Notes: generated from the sequence alone by a model not told the origin. A stretch of 9,975 nt of DNA from Prevotella sp. (GCA_021204605.1 JAJPZD010000024.1:1-9975); one strand, 5' to 3'; shown: positions 1 through 7,530, counted from the stretch's first letter. Program-made: numbers and translations.

Positions 1-72
1 GCATAAAAAGATTACTACAAAATTTTCATAAATTTTTGTTTTTTTAATGATTAATGTTAAGATTTTATAGTG

Positions 73-100
73 CAAATATACGAAATAAAATCTATTCAAA
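73..100 (-). promoter_or_regulatory. Candidate Bacteroidetes-type promoter reading out of the left edge
   Basis: On the minus strand a TATATTTG (80-73) fits the -7 consensus TAnnTTTG. A TTTG lies upstream at 100-97, but the spacer is 16 nt rather than the usual 19-21, so the -35-like half is weak. A transcript would start near position 69 and leave the window after about 65 nt of AT-rich leader. A minus-strand ATG at 4-2 could be the start of the next gene, but only one codon is visible. The rest of 1-195 shows no gene. Confidence 0.3.
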
Positions 101-195
101 GTGTTTTGTTTTATATTTATGTCATCATTTTATCAAAAGTAACCTATATTATCGCTTTTATTGCTTTATAGCAAGGACAATTTTCATTAAGAAGC

Positions 196-219
196 TGCAA
201 CGTTTTTCATATCGTTGCA
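196..219. repeat. Short inverted repeat downstream of dnaA
   Basis: TGCAACG (196-202) and CGTTGCA (213-219) form a perfect 7-bp stem around a 10-nt loop. It sits just beyond the U-tract of the dnaA terminator, so it may act as a back-up terminator or RNA-end stabiliser. It has no good U-tract of its own on the minus strand. Confidence 0.4.
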
Positions 220-249
220 AACAAAAAGACTGCAATACTGCAATCTTTT
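219..249 (-). terminator. Intrinsic terminator of dnaA
   Basis: On the minus strand the hairpin begins directly after the dnaA TAG (252-250). The arms at 249-239 and 234-224 form an 11-bp stem (10 Watson-Crick pairs and one G-U) with a 4-nt loop GUAU. A U-rich run follows (UUUUUGUUUG including the stem end). This is a textbook rho-independent terminator and shows that transcription of the dnaA unit ends here. Confidence 0.87.
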
Positions 250-1662
250 CTATTTTCTCATCTTGAACGAATTTTCTATACCCGCTATCTCTTTGCTGAA
301 CAATTTGTCTGTTTTCAGACGCTGCTCCACCTGAGTGCAACTGTGTATCACGGTGGAATGGTCGCGCCCGCCTACAAGTCGCCCGATACGCGCATCAGGC
401 ATCTTAGTGTATTTCCTTGCAAGGTACATCGACACCTGCCGAGCCAGCACATAATCACGCTTGCGGCTTTTGCTTGCGATTGCCGACTGAGATACCTTGA
501 AATGGGCGCACACCTTGTTGAGTATGTCATCCACGGTGACAGGGCTGTCCTCTATGCTTACAGTGCTCTTTATCACCTTCTCCGCTAATGGCATGTCTAT
601 TTCGCAGTTGTACGTTATCGAGAAAGCAAGCAGGGAGTTGACCACACCTTCCAAGTTGCGCACGCTGAAATTAGCGTTCCTGGCAATGAAGTCAACCACA
701 TCATCCGGTATGCTCAGGCCTTCCCTCTTTATCTTGCGGTGCAGGATGTTGATACAAAGCTGAATATCTGGTTTCTCAAGCTCTGCGATAAGTCCACAGC
801 AGAACCTTGTAAGCAGTCGCTCGTTCAATCCCGCAAGGTCAACGGGAGGGCGGTCGCTTGCAAGGATTATGCGTTTGCCGTTTCTAAACAGATGATTGAA
901 GATATGGAAAAACGTATCCTGCGTCGCTGTCGCCGTGGCCCACTCCTGTATGTCATCCACAATCAGCATATCTATCGTCTGGTAGAAATTTATGAAGTCC
1001 GGTGTTCTGTTGCCAACCACTGCTTTCGAATATTGCACCTGAAACAGTTTCGCACTGATATACAGTACACGCTTATCAGGGTACTCCTCTAACGTGCGCA
1101 TGCCGATGGCGTTCAGCAGGTGCGTTTTTCCGCAACCTGACGGGCCGTAAACGAACATCGGGTTGAACTGGTTGGTCTGGGGGTGCTCTGCGATTGACAA
1201 TCCCACCGAACGCGGCAACCTATTGCTGTCGCCCTCCACAAATGTCTCGAATGTCCTTGTCGGATCAAGGTTGGATATTAACGGCTGAGGCTGCGCCGCA
1301 TCGAGCACGGTCGGCGGTTCATTTCCACGTGTGGTGTTGTTTCTTCGCCTCTCGGCGGTTGTGACCTGCATCCCCTCCACATCGTTGGTGATGTGGTGTG
1401 TCTTGTCAACCATAATACGGTAGTTCAGCCGCGTCTGTGGACCAAAACAGCGTTGGAGCACCTTATTTAACAACCCCACATAGTGCTCCTCCAAGTACTC
1501 ATATACAAACTGACTGGGTACTTGTATGACCAATGTCCTGTCCGACTCGTTGTACGATTCGAACACAATCGGACTGAACCATGTATTATACAGTTGCTCC
1601 GTGACATTATTCCTTATGATTGAAAGACAATCCTCCCACAGAGCATGGGGTTTTTTATGCAT
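250..1662 (-). CDS. dnaA: Chromosomal replication initiator protein DnaA
   Basis: DnaA is the ATP-dependent initiator that binds DnaA boxes at oriC, opens the duplex and recruits the helicase. All four domains are visible in 470 residues. Domain I (about 1-85) has the LWEDCLSII and TWFSPIV pattern. A variable linker covers about 86-135. The AAA+ domain has Walker A GPSGCGKT (173-180), Walker B LIVDD (233-237), sensor 1 ILASD (266-270), box VII with the probable arginine finger R286, and sensor II R335 in VRNLEG. The C-terminal DNA-binding domain carries the signature GGRDHSTV (431-438). The ATG at 1662 gives the usual N-terminus. No Shine-Dalgarno and no clear TAnnTTTG promoter is seen just upstream. 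A strong terminator follows the stop. The Walker A cysteine and the RFCCGL segment (286-291, commonly RFxWGL) are slightly unusual. Identification is secure. Confidence 0.98.
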   Translation of the reverse strand: MHKKPHALWEDCLSIIRNNVTEQLYNTWFSPIVFESYNESDRTLVIQVPSQFVYEYLEEHYVGLLNKVLQRCFGPQTRLNYRIMVDKTHHITNDVEGMQVTTAERRRNNTTRGNEPPTVLDAAQPQPLISNLDPTRTFETFVEGDSNRLPRSVGLSIAEHPQTNQFNPMFVYGPSGCGKTHLLNAIGMRTLEEYPDKRVLYISAKLFQVQYSKAVVGNRTPDFINFYQTIDMLIVDDIQEWATATATQDTFFHIFNHLFRNGKRIILASDRPPVDLAGLNERLLTRFCCGLIAELEKPDIQLCINILHRKIKREGLSIPDDVVDFIARNANFSVRNLEGVVNSLLAFSITYNCEIDMPLAEKVIKSTVSIEDSPVTVDDILNKVCAHFKVSQSAIASKSRKRDYVLARQVSMYLARKYTKMPDARIGRLVGGRDHSTVIHSCTQVEQRLKTDKLFSKEIAGIENSFKMRK

Positions 1663-2016
1663 ATCAAATAAGATTATACCATTTTCTGCTTTTCATTTTT
1701 CCTATGCAAATTTCGCAAAAAATCCACAAACAAAAAACGCTATTTTTTTATCTGTTTATCTATCGAATTCATAAATGCAATAAATTTAATACTTTATGCC
1801 ATGCTTTTAATTTATACAGTAATAAAATGTCTTGTATATGTGTATGTATTTGATATTTAATAATTTGTAAAATCAAACCAGATTATCCCTCCTTTAAACA
1901 AAATATGCAAATCCTTTGGCGAAAAGTTATCTATATTAATAGCATTTGTGCCTTATTATACTCTATAACCACATTCACCCCTATTTGGATATTTTCTAAA
2001 TTACGCCATTTTTGCG
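1663..2016. other. AT-rich gene-free spacer upstream of dnaA
   Basis: No open reading frame here looks like a gene. The stretch should hold the dnaA promoter and the end of the mlaD transcript, but I find neither a consensus TAnnTTTG element nor a strong terminator; the only stem near the mlaD stop is 4 bp (ACGC 2003-2006 with GCGT 2014-2017). Three 9-mers match the DnaA box TTATCCACA at 7 of 9 positions: 1720-1728, about 1929-1937 and 1964-1972. In sequence this AT-rich such matches may be chance. An AAAGGAGGG on the minus strand (1895-1887) looks like a ribosome binding site but has no reading frame after it. Confidence 0.5.
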
Positions 2017-2919
2017 TTATTTGTCCTTTCGTCCGAACAACGAGAAATGCACGTACCTCTTCGGATGCGCCCTAAGATCGATAAGCAGGGAATCAGCGGA
2101 GCTCATCGTACTGCTCAGGTTGTTGTATAAGGCAGGGTCACGCAACAGTAGTCCGATTGTGCCTTCCATACTGTTGAGCTGTGCGGTGAACTGTGCGACG
2201 TTGGCTAAGGTTGCATCTGCTTTTGCCACTGTGCCCGCCACATCTATCGTAGTCAGGTTTGCAGTCAATGTATTTGCATTGTCCAATACACCATTGACAC
2301 GCTCCACCATTCCTGGTACGCTACTGTTGAGTTCTGCAAGCATCGTATTTAAATAGTTGGTTGTTGCTGTCAAATCGCCCGTAATAGTCTGAACATTATG
2401 TAACGACTGTGCTAACGCAGGGTCAGCAAGCAACTGGTTCAGACTGTAAAGTATTGAATCCAACTTCGGCAACATGCTTTCCACGTATGGCATCATGTCG
2501 CCCAACTTACCCAATGCTCCTCCTTGTATCACTCCCTGTATGGTATCTCCGGGTTTTAATTGTTCTTCCGTTGCATTGGCAAGCAACAAATTGACCCTTA
2601 CATTACCCAGCATATCACTAACTATCTCTGCTCTGCTGCCCTTCGGTATGCTCAACTGCTTGTCAATACCAGCCTCAACGGTTATGTATTCCGGATTATC
2701 ATAATTAAAAACTATATCGTTCACCACTCCAACTTTATACCCATCTGCATAAATTGGACTTGACGAAGCTAATCCACTGATGTCCTTGAACAATATCAAG
2801 TAAGTGTTGGCTGATGAAAAGAGATTCAATCCCTTCAGAAAACTCATGCCTATATACAGTATCACCAATCCGCATACTGCCACAAGCGCAATCTTTATCT
2901 CTTTGTTGTATTGCTTCAT
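2017..2919 (-). CDS. MlaD/MCE-family substrate-binding lipoprotein-transport component
   Basis: This is an MCE-domain protein related to MlaD, the periplasmic, inner-membrane-anchored subunit that passes phospholipids between the membranes. Residues about 9-27 form one transmembrane anchor. The MCE domain covers about 37-115 and includes the typical YKVGVV segment (61-66). The rest (about 140-285) is predicted helical and contains two similar segments, LLADPALAQSL (163-173) and LLRDPALYNNL (258-268). The tail HPKRYVHFSLFGRKDK is basic and resembles the conserved end of Bacteroidetes MCE proteins. The 300-residue length is normal for the single-MCE type. It starts 2 nt after the amidase stop, so the two are surely co-transcribed. 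The usual MlaE permease and MlaF ATPase genes are not in the window. The family call is firm; the cargo and partners are unknown. Confidence 0.9.
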   Translation of the reverse strand: MKQYNKEIKIALVAVCGLVILYIGMSFLKGLNLFSSANTYLILFKDISGLASSSPIYADGYKVGVVNDIVFNYDNPEYITVEAGIDKQLSIPKGSRAEIVSDMLGNVRVNLLLANATEEQLKPGDTIQGVIQGGALGKLGDMMPYVESMLPKLDSILYSLNQLLADPALAQSLHNVQTITGDLTATTNYLNTMLAELNSSVPGMVERVNGVLDNANTLTANLTTIDVAGTVAKADATLANVAQFTAQLNSMEGTIGLLLRDPALYNNLSSTMSSADSLLIDLRAHPKRYVHFSLFGRKDK

Positions 2920-2921
2920 AA

Positions 2922-4130
2922 CTATTTCTTGTTTGACTTAAACTCACTTATAGCCTGGTTAACGTCCATCTTCTCCCCATTCTTGAATGCTATGATGAAC
3001 GCCTCCGGGAACTTGTCTAATATTGACTTCCTAAGACGGTATATCTCGTTGTAATCGGCAGACGCTCCGTAGGTATATTTATAGAGCCCGTTCTCACTAT
3101 ACGAATCTACATCTTCCAATCCCTTCAACAGACTGCTACCCACGCTTAGCGGCTTACTCACGGCGAGAATCTGCACCTTGAACACCGGCACGTTCTTGGT
3201 TTCCGACTTCGACGAGTTTGTTTTTTTTACCGGTTTTTCACCCTTATCCTCATTCTTCGCGCCTTGCTTCTTCTTGCTGTCCTTTTCCACATTTTCTTTC
3301 GACGACGAGGAATTCTTCTTGCTGCCATTGTCATCAGAAGAAGCTAAGTAAACCGGTGAGCCACCAGCAGAGTGCTTGTTCTTGTATTGCACGAAAGCCT
3401 GGTATATCGCTTTGGCTATCTTTTCCACATTGTCATTGTCGTTGAGAAACTTCTCCTCATCGGGTGTCGTTATAAAGCCAAGCTCTATAAGACATGCCGG
3501 CATCGATGTCTCCCTAAGCACCAAGAAAACATCCTGCTTCACGCCCTTGTCCTCACGACCTAACGTGCCGCACATACTGCTCTGTACGTACTTAGCAAGC
3601 TCTATACTCTGCGCCATGTTCTGGTCGTTGATGAACTCAAACATGATAGTGCTTTCAGGCGAGTTCGGGTCATACCCCTCATAATGCTCCTTGTAGTCCT
3701 TCTCTATCATAATCACAGAGTTCTCTCTCTTTGCAGCACTCAGTTTCTCGTCTGAACGGCGCATTCCCATGGTGTATGTCTCAACCCCTCTTGCCGTGCG
3801 CCCGGCAGGGAGGGCGTTGGTGTGTATCGAGATAAACACGTCTGCATTGTTCTTGTTGGCTATGCTCGCACGCTCATGGAGAGGTATAAACACATCAGTC
3901 TTGCGGGTGTATATCACCCTCACATCGCTACAGTTCTTCTCCACATAACGACCGAAAGCCAATGCCACTTTCAGATTGATGTTCTTCTCGTAAGAGAATG
4001 AGCCCTTCGCTCCTACATCATTCCCGCCATGCCCCGCATCTATTACCAACGTAAACTGCTTGCCCGCACTATACGCCGATACTGTGAACGACATGAACGC
4101 CAATAGTATCAATATTATCTTTCTGCTCAT
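2922..4130 (-). CDS. Secreted N-acetylmuramoyl-L-alanine amidase (Amidase_3) with C-terminal SPOR-like domain
   Basis: This zinc amidase cuts the bond between N-acetylmuramic acid and the stem peptide of peptidoglycan, normally during daughter-cell separation. Counting from the ATG at 4130 (402 residues), residues 1-22 form a signal peptide (SRK, then a hydrophobic core, then SAYSA). The catalytic domain (about 25-252) has DAGHGG with zinc ligand H34, then E48, H103 in SIHTNA, and catalytic E216 in IELGF. A linker rich in Lys, Ser and Glu (about 254-313) leads to a SPOR-like domain (about 316-395, starting VFKVQILA) that would bind denuded glycan at the septum. An in-frame ATG at 4187 overlaps the folB stop by 4 nt (ATGA) and adds 19 residues. 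I prefer 4130 because it gives a classic signal peptide and because the extra stretch overlaps a promoter-like sequence. The gene is tightly followed by mlaD. Confidence 0.93.
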   Translation of the reverse strand: MSRKIILILLAFMSFTVSAYSAGKQFTLVIDAGHGGNDVGAKGSFSYEKNINLKVALAFGRYVEKNCSDVRVIYTRKTDVFIPLHERASIANKNNADVFISIHTNALPAGRTARGVETYTMGMRRSDEKLSAAKRENSVIMIEKDYKEHYEGYDPNSPESTIMFEFINDQNMAQSIELAKYVQSSMCGTLGREDKGVKQDVFLVLRETSMPACLIELGFITTPDEEKFLNDNDNVEKIAKAIYQAFVQYKNKHSAGGSPVYLASSDDNGSKKNSSSSKENVEKDSKKKQGAKNEDKGEKPVKKTNSSKSETKNVPVFKVQILAVSKPLSVGSSLLKGLEDVDSYSENGLYKYTYGASADYNEIYRLRKSILDKFPEAFIIAFKNGEKMDVNQAISEFKSNKK

Positions 4131-4147
4131 TGACGCTATTTTCTTTA

Positions 4148-4155
4148 CAAAGGTA
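4148..4155 (-). promoter_or_regulatory. Possible internal promoter -7 element before the amidase gene
   Basis: The minus strand reads TACCTTTG (4155-4148), a perfect TAnnTTTG, 17 nt before the preferred amidase ATG at 4130. No TTTG stands at the right distance upstream (candidates lie at spacers of 11 and 29 nt). It may give extra expression of the amidase-mlaD pair independent of nrdJ, or be a chance match in an AT-rich junction. Confidence 0.25.
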
Positions 4156-4183
4156 GTTATTTTTATCAAAAAACTCTGGATAG

Positions 4184-4564
4184 TCAAAAAGTTTTATCAT
4201 TTATTAAATGTAAATCCACCGCAGAGCCATGCGCTTCTCCTCCCAAAGGAGGATTTTTCTTCTCTACTCTCACTTCCAACTCCTCTATTTTCGGCAACTC
4301 CGCAAGTATGCCTTTGCCTATCCTGCCTGCAAGATTCTCAAGCAGACAGGATGGCTCTTGCATCTTCTTATCTATGATTTCATATATCCTTGCGTAGTTT
4401 ATCGTATCAGCGACATCATCGCTCTCCATAGCCTTCGACACGTCGTACTTAGCACGTATGCTGACTACATACTCGCCACCGACAACCCTTTCCTGCGGGT
4501 CAACACCGTGATAGCCATGGAAACGGATACGGTCAAGGCTGATGTAACTTGAACTAAGCCGCAT
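4184..4564 (-). CDS. folB: Dihydroneopterin aldolase
   Basis: FolB converts 7,8-dihydroneopterin to 6-hydroxymethyl-7,8-dihydropterin and glycolaldehyde in folate synthesis; it is cytosolic and usually octameric. From the ATG at 4564 the product has 126 residues, normal for the family. It opens with IRFHGYHGVDPQERVVG (13-29). The conserved pterin-site residues are present: E25, Y57 in INYARIY, E76 in LLENLAGRI, and catalytic K102 in VRVEKKNPP. A longer reading frame begins at a GTG (4600) inside nrdJ, but the ATG at 4564, 13 nt after the nrdJ stop, gives the normal N-terminus behind an A-rich leader. Its 3' end lies in the ATGA overlap with the alternative amidase start. It sits in the nrdJ-amidase-mlaD run, without other folate genes nearby. 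Confidence 0.95.
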   Translation of the reverse strand: MRLSSSYISLDRIRFHGYHGVDPQERVVGGEYVVSIRAKYDVSKAMESDDVADTINYARIYEIIDKKMQEPSCLLENLAGRIGKGILAELPKIEELEVRVEKKNPPLGGEAHGSAVDLHLINDKTF

Positions 4565-4577
4565 GTTATTTTTTGTT

Positions 4578-7145
4578 TTATCCGCAACGTGAGGCTCCAC
4601 AGTTCTTGCAGATTAGGCAACCTTCTTGATAGACTAAAGACTCATGTCCGCAAACAGGGCATTTCTGCCCCGTAGCCTCTGTTCCATCAAGCACATATTT
4701 CTTCAGGGCACGCTCCACACCGTTCTTCCACGTGTTGATGCTCTCACTCTTCAACTGTAATGAGCTGACAAGTTTTATAACATTCTCTATCGGCATACGA
4801 TAACGCAACACCCCAGAAATAAGTTTCGCATAATTCCAGTACTCAGGATTGAATTTCTCGCTAAGTCCCTCCACCGTGGTCTTGTAACCCCTCTTGTTCT
4901 CAAACTGGAAGTCATAGCGGCTCTTACCGGTCTCCTCGTCCCTGTGCTTTATAATCTTTCCCTTTACTACCGTCTTCGGCAACACTATACCCTCATCATC
5001 ATCCTGCAAACCAGTGAATATCTCGTAAGGATAACCGTCAAGAAGGCCTACAAACGCCACCCACTTCTCCTTGTTGTTCTGGAAACGGACCACATCACAT
5101 TCAAGGGTCTGAGGACGCACTTCGGTAACCTCTGGATGCCTGCAAAGAGGCAATTCATTAACGGTTACCTTCTCCTTATCTTTTTTCTTCTCTTTCTCCA
5201 TCGAGATCATCACACCAGAACGAGAACCGTCTCTGTAAACGGTGCACCCCTTGCAACCTGATTTCCATGCCTCTACATAAAGCCTGTTCACGAGAGCCTC
5301 GTCAACATTGTTGGGCAGGTTGATTGTAACACTGATGCTATGATCCACCCATTTCTGTATCGCCCCCTGCATTCTCACCTTCATCAGCCAGTCAACATCG
5401 TTGGCGGTCGCTTTATAATAAGGTGAGCGGGCTACTAACGCATCCAACTCCTCCTGACTGTATTGCTTATCAGTGTCTATGCCGTTGACTTTCATCCACT
5501 CTACAAACTTGTGGTGGTAAACTATGTATTCCTCGAATGAATCTCCTACATCATCAACGTAATCCACATGGACTTCAGCATCATTCGGATTAACCTTACG
5601 GCGGCGCTTGTAAACGGGCATGAATACAGGCTCTATTCCACTCGTAGTCTGCGTCATCAAACTGGTAGTGCCTGTCGGGGCTATCGTCAAGCAGGCTATG
5701 TTGCGCCTGCCATGTTCTCTCATTTCATAATATAATTGTGGGTCTGCCTCCTTGATGCGGTTGATGAACGGGTTGCTCTCCTCCCTCTTTGCATCGTATA
5801 TCTCAAACGCACCACGCTCCTTAGCCATCTCCACCGATGACCGATAGGCCGCCAATGCAAGGGCCTTGTGAACCTTCACAGAGAAATCGGTGGCCTCCTG
5901 TGTCCCATATCGCAATCCCATTGCAGCTATCATGTCGCCCTCTGCCGTAATGCCCACGCCTGTCCTGCGCCCAAGACTGCTCTTGTGCTTTATCTTTTCC
6001 CACAAATGCCACTCCGTCTCCTTCACTTCTGCACTCTGCGGGTCTTTCTTCACCTTCGCCATTATCTGGTCTATCTTTTCAAGCTCCATATCCACAATGT
6101 CATCCATTATGCGCATGGCGTATGCCACGTGCTTGCGGAACAGGACAAAATCAAAATAAGCCTTCTCGGTGAATGGATCAACAACGTATGAATAGAGATT
6201 CACTGAAAGCAACCTGCATGAATCATACGGACAAAGGGGTATCTCACCACATGGATTGGTGGACACGGTCTTGAAGCCAAGGTCGGCATAACAGTCGGGG
6301 ATGCTCTCCTTTATTATAGTGTCCCAGAACAACACGCCAGGCTCCGCGCTCTTCCATGCGTTGTGCACTATCTTCTCCCATAACGTCCTCGCGTTGATAG
6401 CCTGACTTACCTGAGGCTCGCTGCTGTCAACAGGGAATTGTTGCACATAGTCGTTACCATCCATTGCACAACGCATGAACTCATCATCTATCTTCACCGA
6501 CACATTGGCTCCCGTTATCTTACCCTCTGTCATCTTCGCATCTATGAACGCCTCACTGTCAGGATGCTTGATACTCACTGATAACATCAACGCTCCTCGC
6601 CTGCCATCCTGTGCCACCTCTCTGGTCGAATTGCTGTAACGCTCCATAAACGGCACAAGGCCAGTTGACGTGAGGGCGGAATTGTTCACTGGCGTTCCCT
6701 TCGGACGCAAGTGAGACAGGTCATGTCCCACCCCACCGCGACGCTTCATCAACTGGACTTGCTCCTCATCGATACGCAATATCGCTCCGTATGAGTCAGC
6801 ATCGCCATCAAGACCGATTACAAAGCAGTTTGACAAAGATGCTATCTGATGGTTGTTCCCTATGCCTGTCATCGGACTGCCTGCCGGGATTATGTACCTG
6901 AAGTGGTCAAGCAACGTAAATACATCCTCTGCACTCATAGGATTCTTGTACTTTCTCTCTATGCGTGCCACCTCTTTCGCTATACGCCAGTGCATATCAT
7001 CAGGCGACTTCTCGTAAATATTTCCGAAACTGTCCTTAACAGCATACTTGTTTACCCATACTCTCGCGGCAAGCTCATCTCCTTCAAAATATTCCAAAGA
7101 CGACTGATATGCCTCATCGTATGAGTAGGTATTACAGATGTCCAT
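4578..7145 (-). CDS. nrdJ: Adenosylcobalamin-dependent (class II) ribonucleoside-diphosphate reductase
   Basis: NrdJ reduces ribonucleotides to deoxyribonucleotides with a thiyl radical made from adenosylcobalamin, so it works with or without oxygen but needs B12. The 855 residues show the redox pair C107 (LSNC) and C310 (PYDSC), the radical cysteine C299 in NPCGE with N297 and E301, and the phosphate-binding loop APTGTTS (489-495). The barrel ends near residue 640. After a Lys/Glu-rich segment (648-660) comes the C-terminal domain found in long Bacteroidetes-type enzymes. The tail has C829-x2-C832 and C846-x2-C849, probably a zinc ribbon, and C849-x4-C854, spaced like the swinging cysteine pair of the Lactobacillus enzyme. 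No N-terminal ATP-cone is evident. The ATG at 7145 has no Shine-Dalgarno. It is the first gene of the cluster nrdJ-folB-amidase-mlaD. Confidence 0.97.
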   Translation of the reverse strand: MDICNTYSYDEAYQSSLEYFEGDELAARVWVNKYAVKDSFGNIYEKSPDDMHWRIAKEVARIERKYKNPMSAEDVFTLLDHFRYIIPAGSPMTGIGNNHQIASLSNCFVIGLDGDADSYGAILRIDEEQVQLMKRRGGVGHDLSHLRPKGTPVNNSALTSTGLVPFMERYSNSTREVAQDGRRGALMLSVSIKHPDSEAFIDAKMTEGKITGANVSVKIDDEFMRCAMDGNDYVQQFPVDSSEPQVSQAINARTLWEKIVHNAWKSAEPGVLFWDTIIKESIPDCYADLGFKTVSTNPCGEIPLCPYDSCRLLSVNLYSYVVDPFTEKAYFDFVLFRKHVAYAMRIMDDIVDMELEKIDQIMAKVKKDPQSAEVKETEWHLWEKIKHKSSLGRRTGVGITAEGDMIAAMGLRYGTQEATDFSVKVHKALALAAYRSSVEMAKERGAFEIYDAKREESNPFINRIKEADPQLYYEMREHGRRNIACLTIAPTGTTSLMTQTTSGIEPVFMPVYKRRRKVNPNDAEVHVDYVDDVGDSFEEYIVYHHKFVEWMKVNGIDTDKQYSQEELDALVARSPYYKATANDVDWLMKVRMQGAIQKWVDHSISVTINLPNNVDEALVNRLYVEAWKSGCKGCTVYRDGSRSGVMISMEKEKKKDKEKVTVNELPLCRHPEVTEVRPQTLECDVVRFQNNKEKWVAFVGLLDGYPYEIFTGLQDDDEGIVLPKTVVKGKIIKHRDEETGKSRYDFQFENKRGYKTTVEGLSEKFNPEYWNYAKLISGVLRYRMPIENVIKLVSSLQLKSESINTWKNGVERALKKYVLDGTEATGQKCPVCGHESLVYQEGCLICKNCGASRCG

Positions 7146-7225
7146 GATTTAAGTTGTTGTTTTTCAAAGATTTATCTATTATTTTACTCGTTTGCTGTAT
7201 TATTTCAATGCTGTACACATTCTTT

Positions 7226-7244
7226 GAAGCGACAATTTCGCTTC
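7226..7244 (-). other. Hairpin in the presumed nrdJ 5' leader
   Basis: GAAGCGA (7226-7232) and TCGCTTC (7238-7244) form a perfect 7-bp stem with a 5-nt loop. If transcription starts just downstream of the -7 element at 7298-7291, the hairpin lies about 45-60 nt into a leader of about 140 nt and about 80 nt before the start codon. It could affect stability or attenuation. No U-tract follows it, so it is not a complete terminator. Confidence 0.4.
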
Positions 7245-7462
7245 CGACTTTGGCACTTGCATAATCGGAAAACTTTGCCGTTTCAAACCGCAAAATTACA
7301 AACTTTTTTTATAACTGAAAACTCTTTTTTGATTTAATTGCTGTCCTTTTTAGGAAATTTCTAATTTGAGTTTCTTTCCGAAGTTTTCCAAAATTGCCAA
7401 CTTTTTCATACGCAACAAACAAATACTTAAATTTTTCAAAAAGTAGATGACATTTTCGGAAA
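7241..7462. repeat. TTTCCGAA-type motif copies in the nrdJ divergent spacer
   Basis: Within the 385-bp spacer 7146-7530 the 8-mer TTTCCGAA (7375-7382) and its exact reverse complement TTCGGAAA (7455-7462) occur once each. Near-copies are ATCGGAAA (7264-7271, one mismatch) and CTTCCGAC (7241-7248, two mismatches). A 9-bp inverted pair, GGAAAACTT (7267-7275) and AAGTTTTCC (7381-7389), overlaps the same sites. They surround the likely nrdJ promoter and may be operator sites, but no regulator is identified. The rest of the spacer is AT-rich with no gene visible. Confidence 0.3.
7291..7321 (-). promoter_or_regulatory. Likely nrdJ-operon promoter
   Basis: On the minus strand TAATTTTG (7298-7291) matches the -7 consensus TAnnTTTG, and TTTT (7321-7318), 19 nt upstream, matches TTTG at three of four bases. 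The start site would be near 7287, leaving a leader of about 140 nt before nrdJ. A second, weaker -7 (AATCTTTG, 7172-7165) lies closer to the gene with one mismatch. Confidence 0.45.
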
Positions 7463-7469
7463 TAATTTC

Positions 7470-7477
7470 TAACTTTG
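7470..7477 (+). promoter_or_regulatory. -7 promoter element for the 7531 gene
   Basis: TAACTTTG (7470-7477) is a perfect TAnnTTTG. The -33 position (7446-7449, GATG) matches TTTG only at its last two bases. The start would be near 7481, giving a leader of about 50 nt before the ATG at 7531. Position and orientation fit the next gene well. Confidence 0.5.
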
Positions 7478-7530
7478 TATCTCAAAAACAGAAAATGGTA
7501 AATTTAGATTACTGAAAATAAATATAGATT

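Noticed and set aside
54..340. Short reading frames at 54-266 (plus) and 158-340 (minus)
   Set aside because: They overlap the dnaA 3' end and its terminator and have biased, AT-driven composition with no family resemblance.
1887..1895. AAAGGAGGG Shine-Dalgarno-like sequence on the minus strand, also found at 8672-8680 on the plus strand
   Set aside because: Neither copy is followed by a start codon with a meaningful reading frame; in this phylum strong SD sites are rare, and a shared 9-mer may be chance.
2003..2017. Terminator after the mlaD gene
   Set aside because: The only stem is 4 bp (ACGC/GCGT) and there is no U-tract on the minus strand.
4565..4600. GTG start extending folB by 12 codons into nrdJ
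   Set aside because: The extra residues overlap the nrdJ end and resemble no FolB N-terminus; the ATG at 4564 gives the standard family start.
7146..7470. Possible cobalamin riboswitch in the nrdJ leader
   Set aside because: A B12-dependent enzyme makes this plausible, but I find no B12-box-like GCCACTG sequence or the expected core helices on the minus strand.
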